Source: Actinomyces sp. ICM47
Lineage (GTDB): Bacteria; Actinomycetota; Actinomycetes; Actinomycetales; Actinomycetaceae
Direction: 5' to 3'
Assembly: GCF_000278725.1 (NCBI RefSeq)
Contig: NZ_ALCA01000064.1
Coordinates: 1-47,266, forward strand
Length of the DNA stretch: 47,266 nucleotides
The notes under the pieces: generated by a model
Told to the model about the DNA's origin: nothing
Databases searched by the model: none
Seen by the model: the letters and a program-made list of their open reading frames with translations, nothing else
Shown here: positions 25,928 to 34,631 of the stretch, piece after piece
Numbering within the stretch: position 1 is the stretch's first letter
Layout of the letters: each line of letters opens with the position of its first letter
Made by a program: the position numbers and the translations under genes

Positions 25928-26617
25928 GTGACTCTGCGATACGCTGTCATTGCTGACATCGTGGGCTCTCGTACGTTGACCAATCGTGCAGAGGCTCAGA
26001 GAATCTTTGAAGCTGCTCTTGAGAGGGCTGCTGAGGGGCTTGGTCTCCTGGAAGCCCCTTACCCGACGGTGGGCGACGAATTTCAGGCTGTCGCCTACTC
26101 CCTTGAAGACGCCTTGCTCTTAACGTTGCGTGCTCAGCTTCTGCTGCCTCCTCAGCTTCAGTTACGTTTTGGCATTGGTGCGGGTCGTATCGAAGAGTTC
26201 TCTTCCGGAGTCCATCGTCAGGCACCGGCGCGTCCCCGTGCGGGTGAAGGAACATCCCTCCAGGACGGGTCGGCGTGGTGGGCTGCGCGTGCGGCTATCA
26301 ATCGCGCGCACGATGTCCAGGATTCCTCCAACCCCTTTATCCGCACGTGGTTTGTAGCTCATGCCTCCGTGGAAACCTACGTGTCGTCAAGCTGCCAGAC
26401 CGTGGTCAATGCGCTGCTGAGCCTGCGTGACCATGCGATCCTCAAACTCTCTGCTCGCCACCGTCGTATCACCGCCTCGCTCCTGCTCGGTAAGACGCAG
26501 GTGGAGATTGCGCGCGTCGAAAAGCTCTCGCAACAGGCCATTTCAGACTTCGCGCGGGGCACGGGGGCGGGGCTCATCCAGTCCTCTCTCCTCATTGCGG
26601 AGGCCACTCGTGCATGA
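25928..26617 (+). CDS. SatD-family protein
   Basis: The 229-residue product begins MTLRYAVIADIVGSRTLTNR, the conserved opening of SatD-family proteins (YAVIxDIVxSR), followed by PTVGDEFQAVAYSLEDAL and a LRFGIGAGRIEE strand. The C-terminal 60 residues (HRRITASLLLGKTQVEIARV, then KLSQQAISDFARGTG) look like a helix-turn-helix DNA-binding region. SatD takes its name from a streptococcal acid-tolerance/secretion locus; the biochemical role of the family is not established. GTG 25928 is chosen from the conserved N-terminus; the AAGGA upstream is a little far. The next gene starts 8 bases inside its end (GTG 26610), so the two are tightly coupled. Regulation probably involves the repeat-rich leader. 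Confidence 0.8.
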   Translation: MTLRYAVIADIVGSRTLTNRAEAQRIFEAALERAAEGLGLLEAPYPTVGDEFQAVAYSLEDALLLTLRAQLLLPPQLQLRFGIGAGRIEEFSSGVHRQAPARPRAGEGTSLQDGSAWWAARAAINRAHDVQDSSNPFIRTWFVAHASVETYVSSSCQTVVNALLSLRDHAILKLSARHRRITASLLLGKTQVEIARVEKLSQQAISDFARGTGAGLIQSSLLIAEATRA

Positions 26618-27470
26618 AACTCTTCTTCTTGGCATCGCTGCCGCGGAGCTGACAGTCCTACTGACGTCCGATCCGAGGCGGTGGTCGCGTCGCCTCGTGC
26701 TGTTTGTAACGCTCATCATCGGGGTCGTGCTCTATTCGTGGCTCGTTCTCGGGGTGAGTACGGTTGCGAACGTGACGGGTACTGTGCTCGCCTTCGTCTG
26801 GTTCGGATGGGACCTGGTGGACGGGTCCGCTCGCGGCGTGCTCACTAGGTGGGCACTGGCCACTATCGGCTTTGTGGCTCTCCTAACCGTAGAACCTGGG
26901 GAATACCCTGCGTTGTCCTTGCTCGATGTGCGGCCACTTGACCTCATCATTGCCATTACTTTTATGGCGATGGGGCCTGCTAACCATCTCATCACCGCGA
27001 TCCTCATGTGCGCCCGAGGGCGATCGACGGACCCTGTCCCAGGGTGGATTAACGCTCCCGTCCTTCCTCCCTTGCCCGCCGACGCAGAGCAATCTGACGG
27101 GGAAAGCAAGGCGGCAGATCCGCAGGGTGACGATCCTCAAGCTGGGGATGAGGAAGCCTCGTCGACCTCCAGTTCCCCGTCGGATGGTGATGCTGACGTG
27201 GCAATAGCTGAAGAAGAGGGGCCTGCCTTGCGCGGAGGACGCTGGATTGGCCCCCTTGAACGCCTGCTCGTCATCGTCCTGGTGGGTGCCGGTGCGGACG
27301 TCGCTATCGGCGCGGTCGTCGCGGCTAAGGGCGTCATTCGATTCCCTGAGATCTCGCAGGATTCCACGGGTGAGAAGGCTGAGGAGTTCCTGATTGGCTC
27401 GATCTCCTCTTGGATTCTGGCTGCGCTGGTGGCACTGTTCGTCCGCGTGGCGCTCCAGGCGTTCGGCTGA
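26610..27470 (+). CDS. SatD-associated polytopic membrane protein
   Basis: This 286-residue protein has about four hydrophobic segments in the first 140 residues, an acidic Ser/Asp/Glu/Pro-rich cytoplasmic linker (about 155-205) and a C-terminal pair of helices: IGPLERLLVIVLVGAGADVA, then AIGAVVAAKGVIRFPEI, and AEEFLIGSISSWILAALVAL. The last region resembles the conserved tail of membrane proteins that accompany SatD genes (often annotated with DUF3307); I rely on memory for that. The start GTG at 26610 has GCGGAGG upstream and overlaps the SatD-like gene by 8 bases. A signalling or sensing role with the SatD-like protein is inferred only from coupling. DUF3097 follows after 20 bp. Confidence 0.65.
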   Translation: MHETLLLGIAAAELTVLLTSDPRRWSRRLVLFVTLIIGVVLYSWLVLGVSTVANVTGTVLAFVWFGWDLVDGSARGVLTRWALATIGFVALLTVEPGEYPALSLLDVRPLDLIIAITFMAMGPANHLITAILMCARGRSTDPVPGWINAPVLPPLPADAEQSDGESKAADPQGDDPQAGDEEASSTSSSPSDGDADVAIAEEEGPALRGGRWIGPLERLLVIVLVGAGADVAIGAVVAAKGVIRFPEISQDSTGEKAEEFLIGSISSWILAALVALFVRVALQAFG

Positions 27471-27490
27471 GGCCGCTTAGAGTATCCCGG

Positions 27491-28393
27491 GTGAGCACAG
27501 CAGATCCCTACGGGCGTGATATCTTCGCCCACGACCCGCATCGAGACGGTCCCGGTGCCCGTCGCCCGCGTTCGGTGGCCGTACACGTCGAGATCGGCAT
27601 GGTCCTTGAGGACGTGTCCTCCGGCTGGGTCGGAGCTGTCACGCGCGTTGAAAAGTCCGGTGGTGTTCACCTCGTCGAACTCGAGGATCGGCGCGGAGTG
27701 CGTCGGTCCTTCCCGCTTGGCCCCGGCTTTTGGCTGGAGGGGCGTCCCATCGAGGCGCTGCCTCCACGACCCAAGGCCGCCAAAGCCTCGTCGACTGTGC
27801 AGGTCAGTGCGACGGGGCGGCGTATCACGAACTCCGGTTCGTTCGCCCCTACATCGAGCGGCCCCAAGGTTGCCAAGCGTTCGCGTATCTGGGTGGAGGG
27901 ACGCCATGATGCCGAACTCGTGCAGCATGTGTGGGGAGAGGACCTGGCAGAGGCAGGCATTGCGGTCCAGCTCCTCGAGGGCGTCGACAACCTCGAGGCA
28001 GTCCTGGAGGTCTTCGGCCCCACGGATACAGCGCGCGCGGGCATCCTCGTTGACCACATGGTTCCAGGCTCGAAGGAATCGCGTATCGCCGAGGCCGTCT
28101 CGCGCAGGTGGCCGGGCGCGGTTCTCGTCCTCGGACACCCCTTCGTCGACATCTGGCAGGCCGTGAAACCCGCTCGCGTCGGCCTTGAGCGCTGGCCTGA
28201 CGTTCCACGTGGTATCGATATCAAGCATGGGACCCTTGACGCCCTCGGTTGGCCGCACGCCGACCAGCGTGACATCGCCATGGGCTGGAAGAGAATCCTC
28301 TCCACCGTGCGCACGTATCGCGACCTAGAACCCGCGCTGCTGGGGCGCGTCGAAGAACTCATCGACTTCGTGACGGTGCCCTGGGCACAGTGA
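27491..28393 (+). CDS. DUF3097 domain protein
   Basis: This 300-residue cytoplasmic protein is confined, to my knowledge, to actinobacteria. N-terminal residues include DPYGRDIFA and GMVLEDVSSGWVGAVTRVEK, which resembles a small beta-barrel. The central part KRSRIWVEGRHDAELVQHVW resembles a TOPRIM-like strand-acid pattern (WVEGRHDAELVQ, then ILVDHMVPGSKESRIA and GHPFVDIWQAV). This is suggestive of nucleic-acid binding or cleavage but the function is unknown. In actinobacteria the gene is commonly located between hemW and hrcA, and it keeps that relation here except for the intervening SatD pair. GTG 27491 gives the conserved STADPYG start; no clear ribosome-binding site precedes it. Confidence 0.88.
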   Translation: MSTADPYGRDIFAHDPHRDGPGARRPRSVAVHVEIGMVLEDVSSGWVGAVTRVEKSGGVHLVELEDRRGVRRSFPLGPGFWLEGRPIEALPPRPKAAKASSTVQVSATGRRITNSGSFAPTSSGPKVAKRSRIWVEGRHDAELVQHVWGEDLAEAGIAVQLLEGVDNLEAVLEVFGPTDTARAGILVDHMVPGSKESRIAEAVSRRWPGAVLVLGHPFVDIWQAVKPARVGLERWPDVPRGIDIKHGTLDALGWPHADQRDIAMGWKRILSTVRTYRDLEPALLGRVEELIDFVTVPWAQ

Positions 28394-28477
28394 GGCGGGC
28401 CGTGGCCGTGAGGTTCGCAATGAGCGCACATATCCGGCAGCGCACGGGTCGCCTCGGCTTGGGCGCGGGGAGTAGCA

Positions 28478-28504
28478 TTGGCACTCAGAAAAAGAGAGTG
28501 CCAG
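28478..28504 (+). promoter_or_regulatory. CIRCE operator (HrcA-binding site)
   Basis: TTGGCACTC, nine spacer bases, GAGTGCCAG closely matches the CIRCE consensus TTAGCACTC-N9-GAGTGCTAA (three changes, two of them compensating). It ends 15 bp before hrcA, so HrcA should repress its own operon and release it on heat shock. Confidence 0.93.
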
Positions 28505-28519
28505 GGCGAAGGGAGTGAG

Positions 28520-29563
28520 ATGGCACGCAATAGCGCGCAAAATCGCAGGCTTGACGTCCTGCGAGCCATCGTCACCCAGTACGTGGCCACTCGCGAACCT
28601 GTCGGCTCAAAAGCCATCGCTGCGGGAGGCCTGGGTGTCTCATCCGCGACGATCCGCAACGACATGGCGGTCCTGGAGGAAGCCGGACTCATCTATCAGC
28701 CGCACACATCCGCGGGCCGAGTCCCGACCGACCGCGGCTACCGTGTTTTCGTTGACCGCCTCGCCCAGCTCAAGCCCATGAGTGCCCCGGAACGCCAGGC
28801 CCTGGAAACGTTTCTCTCCGAGTCCGTCAACATCGACGACGTCGTGGAACGCTCCGTTCGACTGCTCGCGCAGGTCACTCATCAGGTGGCCCTCGTGCAA
28901 TACCCGGGTTCGCGCGTGCGCATCCTTAAGCACCTCGAGGTTCTCGGCATCGCGCCAGGCCGCGTCCTCGTCGTCGCGATCACGACCGATGGAGAGGTGG
29001 GGGAGCGGACCCTCACTCTCGATACCCCCCTTGACGATGCCCAGGTCGTCCAGGTGCGCGACCACCTGCGGGTTCACTGTGAAGCCGCCACCTCACAAAC
29101 TGTGCGCTCGTGCGCGGAGGCTGCCACGGCCTCGTGTCGGCCTGAGCTGCGTGGCGCGGTTGATGCGGTTGGCGCGGCACTCACCGACGTCCTCTCCGGA
29201 GCCAGTGAGGCGAAGATCGTCGTTGCTGGTGCCGCCAACCTGGCGCGCGGAGCACTGGACTTCCGCGACATTGCCCCCGTCCTGGACGCCCTCGAAGAGC
29301 AGGTTGTCCTCATGCGTCTCTTTTCCGAGGCCGATCCCGGCGAAGACCTGCACGTGAGCATCGGCGCTGAAAATCCTCACGACGCCCTGGCTGAGGCCGC
29401 CGTAGTCACGGGAACCTACCGTGCCGGGGCGGACGAGACCGGAGGAAGCGCGCACCTGGGAATCGTCGGTCCCATGCGGATGGACTACGCGCGCACCATG
29501 AGTTCCGTGCGAGCCGTCGCCGCCTACCTGTCCAGGTACCTGGCCCAGGAGAATACCAACTGA
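28520..29563 (+). CDS. hrcA: Heat-inducible transcription repressor HrcA
   Basis: HrcA represses chaperone genes by binding CIRCE; GroEL tunes its activity. The 347-residue product starts at ATG 28520 with GAAGGGAG upstream; the CIRCE element directly precedes it. The winged-helix domain is at the N-terminus: RRLDVLRAIVTQYVATREPV, GSKAIAAGGLGVSSATIRND and MAVLEEAGLIYQPHTSAGR, then PTDRGYRVFVD. The GAF-like dimerisation domain follows, with a C-terminal LGIVGPMRMDYARTMSSV motif. dnaJ follows 61 bp later and probably belongs to the same operon. grpE and dnaK are not here, so this is the second (HrcA/DnaJ2) chaperone locus usual in actinobacteria. Confidence 0.96.
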   Translation: MARNSAQNRRLDVLRAIVTQYVATREPVGSKAIAAGGLGVSSATIRNDMAVLEEAGLIYQPHTSAGRVPTDRGYRVFVDRLAQLKPMSAPERQALETFLSESVNIDDVVERSVRLLAQVTHQVALVQYPGSRVRILKHLEVLGIAPGRVLVVAITTDGEVGERTLTLDTPLDDAQVVQVRDHLRVHCEAATSQTVRSCAEAATASCRPELRGAVDAVGAALTDVLSGASEAKIVVAGAANLARGALDFRDIAPVLDALEEQVVLMRLFSEADPGEDLHVSIGAENPHDALAEAAVVTGTYRAGADETGGSAHLGIVGPMRMDYARTMSSVRAVAAYLSRYLAQENTN

Positions 29564-29624
29564 CCATGCAATCCATGACCGATCAGACGACGAATAAGCG
29601 CCCCCGCGGGAAGGAACAGGAAGC

Positions 29625-30743
29625 GTGAGAGACTATTACGAGGTCCTCGGCGTCTCCCGAGACGCCAGCCAGGACGAGATCAAGAAGGCGTACCGCAAGC
29701 TCGCGCGTAAGCTCCATCCGGACTACGCGGGTGCGGACTCGGAGGAAGCCTTCAAGGAGCTGTCGGTCGCTTACGAAACGCTCTCGGACCCTGAGAAGCG
29801 CCAGATGTACGACATCGGCGGCCCCGACGCCCTGCGCGGTGGTGGAGCTGGCGCGGGCGCGCCCTTCACCGGTTTCTCCGACATCTTCGAGGCTGTGTTC
29901 GCCAGCGGATTCGGTGCCTCCTCACGCGGCCCGGCCTCGCGCGTGCGCCGAGGCAAGGACCAGCAGGTGAGTGTGGACATCACCCTCGAGGACGCCGCGT
30001 TCGGTGCAGCAAAGGAAGTGTCCTTCAAGACGCACGTTCTGTGCGACACCTGCCACGGCTCGATGTGCCAGCCGGGTACTTCTCCCGAGACCTGCACGAT
30101 GTGCCAGGGATCCGGCTTCGTCACGCAGATCCAGAACTCCCTGTTTGGCCGCATGCAGACCCAGGCACCCTGTCCCACGTGTCAGGGTTTCGGTACGACG
30201 ATCCCCAGTCCCTGCACCGAGTGCAACGGCGCGGGTCGTGTTCCGACGCGCCGCACTCTGAGCATCAACATTCCGGCCGGTGCCAGCGAGGGCACCCAGA
30301 TCCGCGTGAGCGGCGAGGCCGAGGTCGGTACGGGCGGCGGCCCCAACGGAGACCTGTACCTGTCCATCCGCGAAAAGAAGCACCCCGTGTTTGATCGCCG
30401 CGGAGACGACCTGCACACGTGGATCACGATCCCGATGACGACTGCCGCCCTGGGTACCGAGTTCGAGCTCGACACCCTGGATGGGAAGAAGAACGTTACG
30501 ATCGACCCGGGGACGCAGCCCAACGACGATATCGTCTTGGAGGGTCTGGGAGTCGGCCACCTGCAGCGCTCGGGCCGTGGTGCCATGCACGTGCATGTGG
30601 ACATCGAAATCCCCAAGAAGCTTGACGATCAGTCGCGCGAACTGCTGGAAAAACTTGCGAAGGTGCGCGGTGAGGTCCGCGTGGAACCCTACCGCCAGCA
30701 GCCGACGTTCTTCGACAAGCTGCGCGACACTTTTATGGGCTGA
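29625..30743 (+). CDS. dnaJ: Chaperone protein DnaJ
   Basis: DnaJ delivers unfolded clients to DnaK and stimulates its ATPase. The 372-residue type-I J protein has the J domain at 1-68 with the H31-P32-D33 motif, a short Gly/Phe linker (about 70-100), and a zinc-finger region with four Cys pairs: [32 protein letters not shown]. The first repeat departs from CxxCxGxG (Met for Gly) but keeps both Cys. C-terminal substrate-binding domains end in [19 protein letters not shown]. It lacks the long Gly-rich G/F segment of DnaJ1-type proteins, consistent with the hrcA-linked DnaJ2 paralogue. The start is GTG 29625 with AGGAAG upstream. Confidence 0.96.
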   Translation: MRDYYEVLGVSRDASQDEIKKAYRKLARKLHPDYAGADSEEAFKELSVAYETLSDPEKRQMYDIGGPDALRGGGAGAGAPFTGFSDIFEAVFASGFGASSRGPASRVRRGKDQQVSVDITLEDAAFGAAKEVSFKTHVLCDTCHGSMCQPGTSPETCTMCQGSGFVTQIQNSLFGRMQTQAPCPTCQGFGTTIPSPCTECNGAGRVPTRRTLSINIPAGASEGTQIRVSGEAEVGTGGGPNGDLYLSIREKKHPVFDRRGDDLHTWITIPMTTAALGTEFELDTLDGKKNVTIDPGTQPNDDIVLEGLGVGHLQRSGRGAMHVHVDIEIPKKLDDQSRELLEKLAKVRGEVRVEPYRQQPTFFDKLRDTFMG

Positions 30744-30749
30744 TGCGCG

Positions 30750-31538
30750 ATGACACGGCCCGTTTTTCTCGCTGAGGACCTCTCCTGCGTTCCCTCGTCG
30801 CTGGCGGTGGGGGAGCGCGCGACGCTCGGAGGTAGCGAGGGTCGTCACGCCGCTTCCGTGCGCCGCATCGGTGCAGGGGAGTGGGTGGACGTCGTCGACG
30901 GGCGCGGGCTGCGACTGATCTGTGAGGTCGCGAGTGCCGACAAGTCTTCGTTGTCTCTCGTGGTGCGTGAGATTGTTCAGGAAGATGCCCCGCTCCCAGA
31001 GATCATCCTCGTCCAAGCCCTTGCCAAGGGCGGGCGGGACGAGGCCGCCGTGGAAATCTGCACCGAGATCGGTATTGATCGGGTCATCCCGTGGGCCTCG
31101 CAGCGCGCAATCGTCCAGTGGAAGGGACCGAAAGCCGAGAAGGGCCGTGCCAAATGGGAGGGCGTCGCGCGGGCGGCCGCTAAGCAGTCTCGCCGCGCGT
31201 ACGTGCCCGTCGTTGACGCGGTGGCAGACAGCCGGGAGCTGGCCTCCTGGGTGCGTGCCCTCACGGACGAGGCCGGGGTGGCCTTCGTCTGTCACGAGGA
31301 GGCCACGCAGTCCCTGGGAGCTGCCCTTGCACGGGTGCAGGGAGATGCTACGGATGGGTCCCTGCCCGCGCGCGTCGCCCTGATTGTCGGCCCCGAGGGA
31401 GGAATCGGTCCGGAGGAGACCGCTCAGCTGGTGGACGCCGGAGCTCGAACAGTCGGCCTGGGGGCCAATGTCCTGCGTTCCTCCACGGCCGGCGCAGTTG
31501 CCCTGACGCTGATTCGCGCTGCCGCGGGAGCTTACTAG
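30750..31538 (+). CDS. rsmE: 16S rRNA (uracil1498-N3)-methyltransferase
   Basis: RsmE methylates N3 of U1498 in 16S rRNA. It is a SPOUT-superfamily enzyme with a trefoil knot. The 262-residue product has the PUA-like N-terminal domain with GSEGRHAASVRRIGAGE and the SPOUT domain with QALAKGGRDEAAVEICTEIG, an IVGPEGGIGPEE motif and GLGANVLRSSTAGAVAL, which form the knot and SAM site. It begins seven bases after the dnaJ stop region and is probably in the hrcA operon. An exact 12-mer repeat copy lies at 31267-31278 in the coding sequence. In actinobacteria this gene is usually followed by phoH and ybeY; here the low-GC island begins instead. Confidence 0.95.
   Translation: MTRPVFLAEDLSCVPSSLAVGERATLGGSEGRHAASVRRIGAGEWVDVVDGRGLRLICEVASADKSSLSLVVREIVQEDAPLPEIILVQALAKGGRDEAAVEICTEIGIDRVIPWASQRAIVQWKGPKAEKGRAKWEGVARAAAKQSRRAYVPVVDAVADSRELASWVRALTDEAGVAFVCHEEATQSLGAALARVQGDATDGSLPARVALIVGPEGGIGPEETAQLVDAGARTVGLGANVLRSSTAGAVALTLIRAAAGAY
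31267..31278 (+). repeat. Intragenic copy of the 12-mer ACGAGGCCGGGG (in rsmE)
   Basis: Exact copy within codons for DEAG. No inverted partner is nearby. Confidence 0.8.
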
Positions 31539-31550
31539 GAGCTGGTGAGA

Positions 31551-31610
31551 GTGATACGTCTCTAGACATTTGAGGCCTTGTCTGCTGCGTTCAACTAATG
31601 GTGTATCACG
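31551..31610. promoter_or_regulatory. GTGATAC/GTATCAC motif pair upstream of the methyltransferase gene
   Basis: GTGATAC at 31551-31557 and its complement GTATCAC at 31603-31609 lie in the 122-bp gap before the methyltransferase gene. TGTATCACG (31602-31610) recurs exactly at 34609-34617, upstream of the ATPase gene at the far end of the island. Confidence 0.35.
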
Positions 31611-31660
31611 GTAGGATAATGCTGTCGTTGTGTTGCTTGTGACCAGAAGAGGGGCACGCC

Positions 31661-32683
31661 GTGTCGAACATTCGTGCGATCGATTTGTTCTGTGGAACAG
31701 GCGGTCTCTCTCTTGGTTTGCAACAGGCAGGAATTGAGGTAGTTGCAGGCATCGATCTTGAGCATCGCTGCAAGTATCCCTACGAGCACAACCTGAACGC
31801 TCAGTTCATCGAAGCGTCGGTGGTTGACGTGACTGCTGAGATGCTGAATGAGCTGTGGGGGCAAGGTGCACTTCGTCTTCTTGCCGGATGCGCGCCGTGT
31901 CAACCATTTTCCAGTCAACGGCGGGGCAAAGATCCGTCTCAGCACAAGAACTGGCGTCTACTTGATGAATTCGGGCGCCTCGTCTGCGGGACAAGTCCCG
32001 ACTACGTGACGATGGAAAATGTTCCTCTTCTTGCGCGTGACGCCATGTTCAAGCGTTTCGTACAGACTCTTGAGACAGAAGGGTACTCAGTTGACTACGG
32101 GATCCTATATGGGCCCGACTTCGGTCTGCCTCAGAAACGCCGTCGTCTAGTTCTCGTAGGCGCACTGGCAGCTGAACCGAAGCTGCCGACACCCACACAC
32201 GCACCGGACGAGTATGTCACGGTTGACAGTGCTATCGGAGATCTTCCGCGTTTGGCCTCAGGAGAGCATGATCCCCGAGATCCGCTGCACTATGCACGCC
32301 GTCTGTCCCCGATGAACCTGAAGCGGGCACAGCATTCACGGCAGGGAGGGACATGGCAGGATTGGCCGATTGAATTGCGGTTGCCGTGTCAAATTCGTGA
32401 TGTCAATGCGAGCTTTGGGTCGTTCTACGGCCGCATGCGGGCGGACGAGCCATCGCCAACGATCACGACGCAGCCATATAACACTGGTGCGGGACGCTTT
32501 ACTCATCCCACCCAGGATCGCGGCCTCACTCTGCGCGAAGCCGCGATCCTTCAGGGGTTCCCGAAGGACTTTATCTTCACTGGACCGGACGAGAAGATAA
32601 CCCTAGAAAATGTCGGTCGTCTCATTGGGAATGCTGTTCCTCCAGTCTTCGGACAATTAGTAGGTAAAGTATTCCAATGCTGA
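31661..32683 (+). CDS. DNA (cytosine-5-)-methyltransferase
   Basis: This 340-residue enzyme transfers a methyl group from S-adenosylmethionine to C5 of cytosine in DNA. Motifs are in order: I (AIDLFCGTGGLSLG, residues 6-19), IV (CAPCQPFSSQ, catalytic Cys80), VI (YVTMENVPLL), VIII (GLPQKRRRLVLVGA), a short target-recognition region (about 190-270), IX (REAAILQGFPKDF) and X (LENVGRLIGNAVPPVFGQL). It is shorter than most Dcm proteins but complete. GTG 31661 has AGAAGAGGGG upstream. The gene has more A+T and different codon use than the surroundings and faces the GHKL ATPase gene; both lie in a likely transferred island. The recognition sequence cannot be predicted. No restriction endonuclease gene is adjacent. 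Confidence 0.95.
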   Translation: MSNIRAIDLFCGTGGLSLGLQQAGIEVVAGIDLEHRCKYPYEHNLNAQFIEASVVDVTAEMLNELWGQGALRLLAGCAPCQPFSSQRRGKDPSQHKNWRLLDEFGRLVCGTSPDYVTMENVPLLARDAMFKRFVQTLETEGYSVDYGILYGPDFGLPQKRRRLVLVGALAAEPKLPTPTHAPDEYVTVDSAIGDLPRLASGEHDPRDPLHYARRLSPMNLKRAQHSRQGGTWQDWPIELRLPCQIRDVNASFGSFYGRMRADEPSPTITTQPYNTGAGRFTHPTQDRGLTLREAAILQGFPKDFIFTGPDEKITLENVGRLIGNAVPPVFGQLVGKVFQC

Positions 32684-32723
32684 TAGGCTGATGTGCTCAA
32701 GCTATGTAAAAAGTGCTGAAGGA

Positions 32724-34571
32724 TTATTCACTTGTTGCGAACTCAATCATTTCTTCAATCAGATGCTCATATAGGCGCATAAATTCTTGGCGTCCATACT
32801 TAGTTAGGGTGCAGCAGTGCATGATGATGTTGCGCAGACAAAGTATTTTTTCGATATTGCGAGTGGATTCGGGTGCGACAGCTCTGAATGAAAGACCATT
32901 GCTATTGGTCTTGTCAGCAAATCTTAGAAGATCGCTAAGAAGTAGGTAGTCCAAATCACTTATCGTGTGACGTATACTAGTTCGACCGCTATATCCTTGC
33001 TTAGCTTCCTTGGTGCGGGTTTTCTGTACAATATTCTTCCAAATTGAACCTTTGCGTTGTTGAACGTTTGAGGAATGGCCAGTGGTCATATTCGAATTTG
33101 GTGTTGTTGGGTTCGAATCCTCGTATAAAAGTTGCTGAATGTGAGTTGGATAGTCAGATCTGTGCTGATAACCGGCGTCGATGAGTATGTGTCGCAGCAG
33201 GTTTTCTGCGAAAAAAGCGCGTGTATAAAATCTTGAATTGAGTGATGCGCGATCAACGAGTTCATTTAGTGTTTTGTCCCAGTATTCTCGTTCCATAACT
33301 GGAAACTTGTCGCGAATCTGTTTCATGGTTGCTTTGGCGAGCTGGTCGGCCGCGCGGGTATCCTTTGATGCATTCTTAGTCGTTGGGTCACCTTCCTCTT
33401 TGAGTTGTATACGCATGATGTCCCAGTGGTCGTATATGTTCTTGAGGATTAACTTAAGTTCAGCAAGGACAGCTCGATAAATGGGGTCATTCGCTATCAC
33501 CTGTTCACGAGCTGATGTAAAGGGGTCGGTACCGGCGCGATCGAGACCGTTTACATGAATCTGGCCATAGATGTATTGTTCAGGCACTCTTGATGATGGA
33601 ATGTGCTGGAGGATGTTTCGTTCCCTGATGCGTCCATTGACAAATAGGTCAAGAGTGGCGCGCTCGTCGCTTCCGTAAATGTGTAGATCTCGTGGCTTAT
33701 TTGTGGATGCTATAAATCCAGTAATTTGAATATCATCAACTGCTGGATCGTTTTCTGCTCCTGCGCTATTAGTATTCAATACAGTGATCGGTATCGTATA
33801 CTCCTTTTCTGGCACTGTATTCCGACATCTTTCAATAGCGTGATCTAACTGATCTGTAAAATCGTCCTTTGTTCCAGGAAATAGCCAGGCAAACTGTGTT
33901 TTAGAGATCAGCTTTCCTAGATCCTGTACTGTGACTTCTACTTTGTTGTAGTAGATGTGAAATTCTGGATCGATCAATGAAAATCGGAAGCCCTGAGCAA
34001 TTGAAGATCGTAGAAATTCATCACCCGAATTGGCGGTTCTCATGCCATTAAGGATCAGTGCGGTTCCGCTATTACTTGGCAGTGTGTCAAGTAGTTTGTA
34101 AGCTTGAGGGATTGCGTCGTTGAGTATAACTTCTTCAGTTGTTAGATCATTCGTAATAGCTTGGTCTAGTTCAATGTTGCTAATTAGGCATCCGGTGGGC
34201 CCTGTGGATGTTGTTTTTGAAGCAATGGAAATTGTGTCTGCGCAGGATAGTAATGCTAGTTTCCCGATTCCTTTAGCGCCGATGTATGGACGCCCTGTTG
34301 CGCTGTGTCGCTCTGTTCCCTCGCGACCTCGTTTTGTGTATCCTATCTTGAGAAACTTATCGTCGAGGTCCTTAGAGGACATTCCGTGTCCGTCGTCGAG
34401 GATTGACAGCGTTTGAGTAGAACGGTCTAGTTCGATCCAAACATTCCTTGCGTCAGCATCCCATGCGTTCGAAATGGCTTCACCAATCACTGTGATGAAA
34501 TTGCGATAGAGTTGGCGTCCGAGGTGATCGAGAACCGTCATCGAGATTAAGAACTTATGCTCCTGTGACAT
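32724..34571 (-). CDS. GHKL ATPase (MutL/MORC/Hsp90-like) with C-terminal HEPN-like domain
   Basis: The N-terminal domain of this 615-residue protein is a Bergerat ATPase: N-box GEAISNAWDADA (Glu31, Asn35), G1 LDDGHGM (59-64) and G2 GAKGIGKLA (98-106), with a following second domain of the MutL/Hsp90 sort (about 180-360). The last 80 residues are helical and contain LRNIIMH (Arg580-Asn581, His585), which fits the RNxxxH motif of HEPN ribonucleases. The region from about 470 to 525 is low-complexity and Ser/Thr/Asn-rich. The start has a strong GGAGGT nine bases upstream on the minus strand. The gene is strongly AT-rich. Related GHKL ATPases occur with DNA methylases in restriction-modification-like loci; here it converges with a C5 methyltransferase. 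The ATPase call is secure; the HEPN call is tentative. Confidence 0.8.
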   Translation of the reverse strand: MSQEHKFLISMTVLDHLGRQLYRNFITVIGEAISNAWDADARNVWIELDRSTQTLSILDDGHGMSSKDLDDKFLKIGYTKRGREGTERHSATGRPYIGAKGIGKLALLSCADTISIASKTTSTGPTGCLISNIELDQAITNDLTTEEVILNDAIPQAYKLLDTLPSNSGTALILNGMRTANSGDEFLRSSIAQGFRFSLIDPEFHIYYNKVEVTVQDLGKLISKTQFAWLFPGTKDDFTDQLDHAIERCRNTVPEKEYTIPITVLNTNSAGAENDPAVDDIQITGFIASTNKPRDLHIYGSDERATLDLFVNGRIRERNILQHIPSSRVPEQYIYGQIHVNGLDRAGTDPFTSAREQVIANDPIYRAVLAELKLILKNIYDHWDIMRIQLKEEGDPTTKNASKDTRAADQLAKATMKQIRDKFPVMEREYWDKTLNELVDRASLNSRFYTRAFFAENLLRHILIDAGYQHRSDYPTHIQQLLYEDSNPTTPNSNMTTGHSSNVQQRKGSIWKNIVQKTRTKEAKQGYSGRTSIRHTISDLDYLLLSDLLRFADKTNSNGLSFRAVAPESTRNIEKILCLRNIIMHCCTLTKYGRQEFMRLYEHLIEEMIEFATSE

Positions 34572-34575
34572 TGTT

Positions 34576-34631
34576 GTTACCTCCTCGTAACTGTAACTGC
34601 GTAGTTACTGTATCACGCGTTTGTCAGTTAC
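34576..34631. promoter_or_regulatory. GTAAC/GTTAC repeat array in the ATPase promoter region
   Basis: Five copies of GTAAC or its complement GTTAC lie at 34576, 34587, 34593, 34604 and 34627. GTAACT-GCGT-AGTTAC (34593-34608) is a perfect inverted repeat. The array covers the ribosome-binding site and upstream region of the minus-strand ATPase gene and marks the composition boundary of the island. Operator function is inferred. Confidence 0.45.
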
